From Tepidiforma flava (GTDB lineage: Bacteria > Chloroflexota > Dehalococcoidia > Tepidiformales > Tepidiformaceae), in the NCBI RefSeq assembly GCF_027594505.1, contig NZ_CP115149.1, positions 1,733,087 to 1,797,086 on the forward strand: a stretch of DNA of 64,000 bases. Direction: 5' to 3'. The position numbers and the translations under genes are program-made. The notes beneath the pieces are model-generated. The model saw nothing but the letters and a program-made list of their open reading frames with translations. It searched no databases and had not been told where the DNA came from. Positions within the stretch are counted from its first letter, which is position 1; the number at the start of each line of letters is the position of its first letter. Below, piece after piece: positions 58,874 through 64,000 of the stretch.

Positions 58874-60079
58874 CTACCACCGCTGGCCCGGCGGCGGCGG
58901 CACCGCCGGCTCCGCCCGCGTCATGTGCGCCGCCGAAGCCCCGGCCCGCCACGGCCAGCTCCCATCGCCCGGCGCAAACGCGCCCGGTCCCCGCGCCGCG
59001 AGCGCCTCCGCCATCTCCAGCGCCCGCCGCGCCCCCGCGACGTCGTGCACCCGGAAGATCCGCACCCCCTGCGCGAACGCCAGCGCGCTCACCACGTGCG
59101 TCTCGAGGTCCCGCTCCGCCGGCGGCAGCCCGCCCACGCTGCCGATGAAGTTCTTCCGCGAGTGGGCCAGCAGCACCGGCAGCCCGAACGTGCCCAGCTC
59201 CCCAATCCGCCGCAGCACCTGCAGGTCCTCGTCGTGGCTCTTCCCGAACGCAATCCCGGGGTCGACGGCCACCTGCTCCCGGGCGAGACCGGCCGCCAGC
59301 AGTTCCTCCAGCCGCCGCTCCATCCACGCCACCGTTTCCGTCACCACGTCCGCGTACACCGGCGGCGCATCCGGCCGCCGCTTCGGCACCGAGTAGCTGT
59401 AGTTCAGCACGTACCCGGCGCCCGCGGCCGCTGCCTCCTCCGCCGCGCCCGTCCCCAGCGTGAGCCCGCTGATGTCGTTCACCAGCTCCGCGCCGGCCGC
59501 CAGCGCCGCCCGCGCCACCAGCGGCTTGTACGTATCGCTCGAGACGATGTGCCCCTCCCGCGCCAGCGCCGCCACCGCCGCCCCGACCACCTCCGCCTCC
59601 TCCTCGGCAGCGAGCACCGGCCGGTCGGCCCGCGCGCTCTCCGCCCCGACGTCGATGATGTCCGCCCCCGCCGCCCGCAGCCGCTCTGCGGCCGCCAGCG
59701 CCGCGCCGATATCCCGCCCCACGCCGTCGCCCGAGAACGAATCCTCCGTCAGGTTCAGGATGCCCATGACGACCGGCCGCTCCAGCGGCAGCTCCCGCGT
59801 CCGCAGCCGCCACGCCCGCACGGGCGCGAGCAGCGCCCGCAGCCGCGCCGCGTGCGGCGACCCCAGCCCTTCGAGCGCCTCCGCCAGCCGCCCGAGCATC
59901 GCGCGAGACGCCCACACCACCGCCTCGCCCGGCTCCCGCAGGTCGATGCCCAGCCCGAGCTGGCTCGTCGCCACCTGCAGCCGCTCCCGGTCGCCCGCGA
60001 AGTGCGCCGCGAACGGCGCCTCCGGCTCCGCCGCCGTCATCCCGAACCCGGGCGGCACGACCCGCAGCGACGGCCTCAC
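58874..60079 (-). CDS. folP: Dihydropteroate synthase, atypical
   Basis: Pterin-binding TIM barrel joining pterin pyrophosphate to p-aminobenzoate in folate synthesis. 401 residues: about 100 extra N-terminal residues (including LQVATSQLGLGIDLREPGEA) before the barrel, then VVMGILNLTEDSFSGDGVG, ADIIDVGAESARADRPVLAA, HIVSSDTYKP, NDISGL and VAVDPGIAFGKSHDEDL, and LPVLLAHSRKNFIG. The two loops differ from canonical NVTPDSFSDGG and GGESTRPGA. The start is GTG 60079, overlapping the DinB stop. Confidence 0.85.
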   Translation of the reverse strand: MRPSLRVVPPGFGMTAAEPEAPFAAHFAGDRERLQVATSQLGLGIDLREPGEAVVWASRAMLGRLAEALEGLGSPHAARLRALLAPVRAWRLRTRELPLERPVVMGILNLTEDSFSGDGVGRDIGAALAAAERLRAAGADIIDVGAESARADRPVLAAEEEAEVVGAAVAALAREGHIVSSDTYKPLVARAALAAGAELVNDISGLTLGTGAAEEAAAAGAGYVLNYSYSVPKRRPDAPPVYADVVTETVAWMERRLEELLAAGLAREQVAVDPGIAFGKSHDEDLQVLRRIGELGTFGLPVLLAHSRKNFIGSVGGLPPAERDLETHVVSALAFAQGVRIFRVHDVAGARRALEMAEALAARGPGAFAPGDGSWPWRAGASAAHMTRAEPAVPPPPGQRW

Positions 60080-60594
60080 CCGCGCCGCCCCTGCAGCGCA
60101 TCGACCATCCGCCGCACCTGCCACAGGTGCTCGAGGTCGTGCTGGTACGTCTCCCGCGCAATCTCCGCGATCGACACCTCGCCCCGGTACGGGTGCAGCC
60201 CTTTCCGCTCCCAGTCCCGCTCCGAAAGGTCCCACAGGAGATAGCTCGTCCGCCGCCGCAGGTAGTGCAGTTCGTCCAGCAGCAGCTCGAGGTCCGCCTC
60301 CGCGTAGTCGGCCTCGAACGGGATGTCGTCGAAGTCCACGTGCGGGATGTCGGGCACCTCCCGGCCCCGGTGCATCGCGATGATCGCCGCCTGTTCCTGC
60401 ACCCCGCGCTCCACCTGCACGAGGTGGAACGGCACCGCCAGCAGGCACCACCCCTCATCGGGCCAGCCCGCCGGCCGCAGCAAATCCCGCTCGCGCACAC
60501 TGCCGAACGCCCGCGCCAGCTCCCCGGCCGCCTCGCCGAGCGCCTTCAGCAGGAACGAAGGGTCGCTCCCCGCCGTCGCCGGTACGTAACGCAC
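60076..60594 (-). CDS. DinB-like four-helix-bundle protein
   Basis: 172 residues of the DinB/YfiT superfamily. One helix carries VPFHLVQVERGVQEQAAIIA and another YQHDLEHLWQVRRMVDAL, giving the His pair pattern that binds metal in this fold. GTG 60594 is chosen because TAGAAT sits 7 bases upstream. It is translationally coupled to folP. Function not known. Confidence 0.85.
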   Translation of the reverse strand: MRYVPATAGSDPSFLLKALGEAAGELARAFGSVRERDLLRPAGWPDEGWCLLAVPFHLVQVERGVQEQAAIIAMHRGREVPDIPHVDFDDIPFEADYAEADLELLLDELHYLRRRTSYLLWDLSERDWERKGLHPYRGEVSIAEIARETYQHDLEHLWQVRRMVDALQGRRG

Positions 60595-60601
60595 GCCCCC
60601 G

Positions 60602-60607
60602 ATTCTA
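60602..60607 (-). promoter_or_regulatory. -10 element TAGAAT, leaderless start at 60594
   Basis: TAGAAT, CGGGGGC spacer, then GTG of the DinB-like gene; would drive dinB-folP. Confidence 0.45.
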
Positions 60608-60642
60608 GCCCCTGCGCCCGCCCCGCGCGGTAACGGCCGCGC

Positions 60643-61221
60643 CTACGTCACGACGAGCGGCACACCCTCCCGGCACAGCCGGCAGTCCGCCGGGTCCCAC
60701 GATGCCGCCGGCACGTCGAGGCAGGCGAAGAACGGCACCCCGAACCCCACCTTCCCGGCCGTCCGGTCGACCAGCACGCCGACGCCGGCGACCTCCGCCC
60801 CCCGCGCGGCCACCGCCTTCAGCACCTCGCGGATGCTTCCCCCGGTCGTCAGCACGTCATCCACCACCAGCACCCGCTCGCCCGGCCCGAGTTCGAACCC
60901 CCGCCGGAACTCGCGCTCCTCGCTCCCCTCCTCCTTCCGCTCCGCGATGATCGCCCGCAGCCCGAGCTGCCGCGCCGTCTCGTAGGCGAGAATCACCCCG
61001 CCCGTAGTCGGCCCCGCCACCACCGTCGCCGTGCCCCGGAACCGCTCCGCGATCTGCCGGCAGAGCGGCTCCGTCACGTCCGGCCACTGCAGGATGCGGA
61101 ACTTCTCGATGTACAGTTCGCCGTGGCGCCCGCTCGCGTACTGGAAATGCCCGCGGAGCAGCGCCCCGCGCTCCTCGAGCAGCGCCCACGCCTCGTCGCG
61201 CGTCAGGTGCCGTTCGGTCAT
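60643..61221 (-). CDS. pyrE: Orotate phosphoribosyltransferase
   Basis: Joins orotate and PRPP to form OMP in pyrimidine synthesis. 192 residues. The PRPP signature is ERVLVVDDVLTTGGSIREVL, and the orotate-binding N-terminus GHFQYASGRHGELYIEKFRI fits PyrE. The flexible catalytic loop is IAERKEEGSEEREFRRGFEL. A C-terminal CRLC pair is unusual but harmless for the fold. Start ATG 61221 follows TACGCT at 6 bases. No other pyr genes are in the window. Confidence 0.94.
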   Translation of the reverse strand: MTERHLTRDEAWALLEERGALLRGHFQYASGRHGELYIEKFRILQWPDVTEPLCRQIAERFRGTATVVAGPTTGGVILAYETARQLGLRAIIAERKEEGSEEREFRRGFELGPGERVLVVDDVLTTGGSIREVLKAVAARGAEVAGVGVLVDRTAGKVGFGVPFFACLDVPAASWDPADCRLCREGVPLVVT

Positions 61222-61227
61222 GCCGCG

Positions 61228-61233
61228 AGCGTA
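61228..61233 (-). promoter_or_regulatory. -10 element TACGCT, leaderless start at 61221
   Basis: TACGCT, CGCGGC spacer, then ATG of pyrE. Confidence 0.4.
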
Positions 61234-61280
61234 CCCGCTCGCCGCCTTCCGGTCGCGGGTCTCGCCCCGCTGGAGCCCCC

Positions 61281-63170
61281 TCAGTCCTCGCCGAGCCGCT
61301 TCGTCGTGAGCACCGGCTTCTGGTCGGTCAGCACGCCCTTCTGATTCGGCGCCAGCCCGAACCGGTTCAGCGGCAGGTAGCTCAGCGTCGCCTTCCCGAT
61401 GATCAGGTCCTTCGACACCAGCCCCACCTGCGCGCTCCGGCTGTCCAGGCTGTTGTTCCGGTTGTCGCCCATCACGAAGTACTCATCCGGCGGGATCAGG
61501 ATCTTCGGCAGCGTGTCATTCCACGGCGTCGTGATGTACGGCTCTTCCAGCAGCCGGTCGTTGATGTACACCTTGCCGTTCACGATCTCGATCGTCTCAC
61601 CCGGCAGCCCGATGACCCGCTTGATCAGGTCTGTGCTCGGGTCGCGCGGGTCGCGCAGCACCACGATGTCGCCGCGTTCCGGCCCGTGGAACACGTATCG
61701 CGTCGGGTCGTCGCCCGGGTTGATGAACGGGAGGAACGTCGACAGCTTCTCGAGGTCGACCTCCGAGTAGACCAGCTTGTTCACGATCAGGAACTGCCCG
61801 TTCTCCAGCGTCGGGTACATCGAGTTCCCGTCGACCTTGAAGTTCCCGAAGCTCGCCCGCACCGAGAGGAACACGAGCGCGGCGAGCATGACCGTTTCGA
61901 CCACCTCGCGGATCCACGCCTTCAGCCGGCCGTCGCCCCGCGCCCGCTCGGCGGCGCGGCCGTCCGTTTCCGCCGGCTCCGAGGCCCACGGCGGCGCTGC
62001 CGCCAGCGGGTCGAGCTCGAACCCGATCGGCGCGTTCCGCCGCTCGAACTCCGCCGCGACCTCCTCGGCCGGCGCCCACCCGTCGTCCGCCGGCGCGCTC
62101 CGCTGCGGCGCCCAGGCCGCCATCCGGATGAACGGCCGCTCGGCCGGCTCCTCGCCGGTCTCCTCCACGATCTGCGTGCCCTGCGAACCGAACAGCGCCT
62201 CTAGCGCCGCCGCCGTCTCGGCGTCCACCTCCGGCGATGCCGGCTCAGGCTCCGGCGTCGACGCGTGCGCCTCGAACGCCTTCAGGATGACGTCGCCCTC
62301 GTCCTCGGTCGAAACGAACTCCGGCTCCTCATCGTCGTAGACCGGCGACGGCTGCGCCCACGGCGGCTCGTCGGCGGCATCCATCTGCGCCTCGAGGCTC
62401 GCCGCCAGGTCGAGGTCGTCCTCGCCGCCGGGCAGCGAAACGGCGAGTTCCGCCGTCTCGGCGATGTCGCCCCACATGTCCTCGTCATCGCCTGCCAGGT
62501 CCTCCGCGCCGCCGAAGCGGGCCTCCGCGGGCGTGCCGCCCGGAACGGCGGCTTCATCGTTCGCCGGCACGGGCTGTTCGCCGAGCCGCTCCCACCACGG
62601 CCGCGGCTCCTCGTCTACCGGCTCGACGGCGGGGCTCGCCGGCTCAGCGGCACTCGCGACCGCTTCTTCGACCGTCTCCTCGGCTTCGCTGGCCTCCCAC
62701 CACGGCCGCGGCTCCTCGCTCGCGGGCTCGACCGCGGGGCTCACGGGCTCAGCGGCGCTCGCGACCGCTTCTTCGACCGTCTCCGCGGCTTCGCTGGCCT
62801 CCCACCACGGCCGCGGCTCCTCGCTCGCGGGCTCGACCGCGGGGCTCGCCGGCTCGGCGGCGCTCGCGACCGCTTCTTCGACCGTCTCCTCGGCTTCGCT
62901 GGCCTCCCACCACGGCCGCGGCTCCTCGGCAGGCGGCTCGACGGCGGGGCTCGCCGGCTCGCTGATGCTCGCGACCGCTTCTTCGACGGTTTCCTCGGCC
63001 TCGCTGGTCTCCCACCACGGCCGCGGCTCCTCGGCAGGCGGCTCGACCGCCGGGCTCGCCGGCTCGGTGGCGCTCGCGACCGCTTCTTCGACCGTCTCCT
63101 CGGCTTCGCTGGCCTCCCACCACGGCCGCGGCTCCTCGCTCGCGGCGTCCGGCTCGACCGCCGGGCTCAC
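61281..63170 (-). CDS. lepB: Signal peptidase I with long repeat extension
   Basis: The catalytic part (last about 200 residues) cleaves signal peptides of exported proteins. Membrane helix ETVMLAALVFLSVRASF, catalytic Ser in VDGNSMYPTLENG (residue 450), general-base Lys in DLIKRVIGLPGETIEI (residue 517), and VMGDNRNNSLDSR are all present. Before it lie about 160 residues of acidic linker (residues 200-360) and, at the N terminus, PRPWWE repeats of 35-37 residues. GTG 63170 is the only start codon in the frame, yet the frame stays open, repeats included, to a stop near 63797, so the true protein is longer. Typical LepB is 180-300 residues. Confidence 0.9.
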   Translation of the reverse strand: MSPAVEPDAASEEPRPWWEASEAEETVEEAVASATEPASPAVEPPAEEPRPWWETSEAEETVEEAVASISEPASPAVEPPAEEPRPWWEASEAEETVEEAVASAAEPASPAVEPASEEPRPWWEASEAAETVEEAVASAAEPVSPAVEPASEEPRPWWEASEAEETVEEAVASAAEPASPAVEPVDEEPRPWWERLGEQPVPANDEAAVPGGTPAEARFGGAEDLAGDDEDMWGDIAETAELAVSLPGGEDDLDLAASLEAQMDAADEPPWAQPSPVYDDEEPEFVSTEDEGDVILKAFEAHASTPEPEPASPEVDAETAAALEALFGSQGTQIVEETGEEPAERPFIRMAAWAPQRSAPADDGWAPAEEVAAEFERRNAPIGFELDPLAAAPPWASEPAETDGRAAERARGDGRLKAWIREVVETVMLAALVFLSVRASFGNFKVDGNSMYPTLENGQFLIVNKLVYSEVDLEKLSTFLPFINPGDDPTRYVFHGPERGDIVVLRDPRDPSTDLIKRVIGLPGETIEIVNGKVYINDRLLEEPYITTPWNDTLPKILIPPDEYFVMGDNRNNSLDSRSAQVGLVSKDLIIGKATLSYLPLNRFGLAPNQKGVLTDQKPVLTTKRLGED

Positions 63171-63662
63171 CGGCTCGACAGCGCTCGCGACCGCCTCTTC
63201 GATCGTGTCCTCGGCTTCGCTGGCCTCCCACCACGGCCGCGGCTCCTCGGCAGCCGGCTCGACGGCGGGGCTCGCCGGCTCGGTGACGCTCGCGACCGCT
63301 TCTTCGACCGTCTCCTCGGCTTCGCTGGCCTCCCACCACGGCCGCGGCTCCTCGCTCGCGGCGTCCGGCTCGACCGCCGGGCTCGCCGGCTCGCTGATCT
63401 TCGCGACCGCTTCTTCGACCGTCTCCTCGGCTTCGCTGGCCTCCCACCACGGCCGCGGCTCCTCGTCTACCGGCTCGACCGCGGGGCTCGCCGGCTCAGC
63501 GGCACTCGCGACCGCTTCTTCGATCGCGTCCTCGGCCTCGCTCGCTTCCCACCACGGCCGCGGCTCCTCGGCGGCCGGCTCGACGGCGGGGCTCGCCGGC
63601 TCGGCGATGCTCGCGACCGCCTCGTCGACCGTTTCCTTGGCCTCGCTGGCCTCCCACCACGG
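62592..63662 (-). repeat. Eleven tandem repeats of 105-111 bp (PRPWWE repeat)
   Basis: The block encoding PRPWWE (CCACCACGG on the plus strand) occurs at 62592, 62697, 62802, 62907, 63012, 63117, 63228, 63333, 63444, 63549 and 63654. Spacings are 105 bases except for two of 111. Translated unit: EEPRPWWEASEAEETVEEAV followed by ASAAEPASPAVEP and two residues. Confidence 0.93.
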
Positions 63663-64000
63663 CCGCGGCTCCTCGGCAGCCGGCTCGACCGCGGGGCTGG
63701 CCGGCTCGGTGGCGCTCGCGACCGCCTCTTCGACCGGTCCCGCCGTCGCCCCACAGCGCCGCCTGCACCGCGGCGCCTCGAACGCCGACGCGGCTCAGCT
63801 CGACCGGCTCCGGAGCCCAGCCCTGGTCACCGCCTGTCAGCCGCGGCCTCGCCCCGCGCGGGCTCCGCGTGACCAGCTCCGCAGGAACTCCGCCGGCTCG
63901 AAGACACCCGCGCCCAGCTCCACCGGCTCCGGCGACCACTCGTCGTCGACCGCGTCTGCTGCGTCCAGCTGGCCCGCGACATCCGGTTGCGCCGGCGCGA
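63171..64000 (-). pseudogene. Upstream continuation of the lepB gene with apparent frameshifts
   Basis: The repeat frame continues without start codon to a stop at about 63797. Protein-like sequence resumes in another frame at about 63745-63870 (DQGWAPEPVELSRVGVRGAA) and in a third, or the first again, beyond about 63870 (AADAVDDEWSPEPVELGAGV, then FEPAEFLRSW). The similar blocks WSPEPVELG and WAPEPVELS suggest one gene interrupted by two single-base errors or real frameshifts. The gene leaves the window at 64000. Confidence 0.6.

Noticed and set aside
62592..63662. CRISPR-like regular spacing of 105-111 bases
   Set aside because: Repeats are in-frame protein repeats with no unique spacers and no cas genes.
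1..64000. tRNA or rRNA genes
   Set aside because: No cloverleaf TTCRANYC core or rRNA-like segment noticed on either strand; a covariance search was not possible.

Overview
This 64 kb window is chromosomal DNA from a very GC-rich bacterium. Coding density is high, with many 1-4 base stop/start overlaps (ATGA, GTGA). The mix of genes fits a Chloroflexota-type organism, possibly a thermophilic Dehalococcoidia/Tepidiforma relative: Mrp antiporter, CaiB-type CoA transferases, DUF1786, DUF2157, secreted metzincins with Thr/Pro linkers, and an XrtG exosortase. That placement is inference; no rRNA or marker set lies in the window. I saw no tRNA, rRNA, CRISPR array, transposase or phage gene.

Layout. 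1-598: end of a hexapeptide-repeat protein and a small orphan. 599-1541: a non-coding island of 7-bp-period repeats with an imperfect 304-bp tandem duplication. 1542-9426 (-): a complete seven-gene Mrp (mnhABCDEFG) Na+/H+ antiporter operon followed by a chemotaxis receptor. 9695-17381: MFS transporter, alanine dehydrogenase, two tandem secreted metzincin proteases, a phosphodiester-glycosidase-like protein and a DUF1786 protein. 17383-23574: a diguanylate cyclase, the glycolate oxidase genes glcDEF with a Fur-family regulator, and a zinc-ribbon protein. 23571-29963 (-): a nuclease-fold pair, a methyltransferase, a CaiB/enoyl-CoA hydratase pair, and a thiamine-precursor ABC transporter (thiamine-binding protein, ThiX, ThiY, ThiZ). 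A TPP riboswitch with its own terminator sits in the leader at 30035-30185. 30433-36334: degenerate GGDEF protein, SDR dehydrogenase, asparagine synthetase, alpha/beta hydrolase, epoxide-hydrolase-fold protein, orphan. 36362-43582: pheST, a thioredoxin-NHL lipoprotein, a lone RAM domain and moeA. 43616-47715: nucleotide-sugar genes (rmlB, rmlA) and two glycosyltransferases. 47720-51440: ABC1 kinase, small protein, NadD-like nucleotidyltransferase, second CaiB. 51531-55528 (-): a four-gene exosortase-G locus (PTPS-like protein, candidate sorted surface protein, XrtG, XrtG-type glycosyltransferase). 55650-61221: sugar-lactone oxidase, DUF2157 membrane protein, anchored propeller-like protein, atypical folP, DinB, pyrE. 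61281-64000 (-): signal peptidase I with an unusually long N-terminal extension of 35-37-residue repeats, apparently frameshifted near the window edge.

The two most interesting features are the exosortase-G locus and a recurring promoter layout. In at least fourteen genes a TANNNT hexamer sits 6-8 bases before the start codon (nine at pheS), which predicts leaderless mRNAs. It also fixes several GTG starts that would otherwise be ambiguous. The two glycosyltransferases and the rml genes lie a few kilobases from the exosortase locus and could supply glycan for the same surface structure, but this is only proximity.
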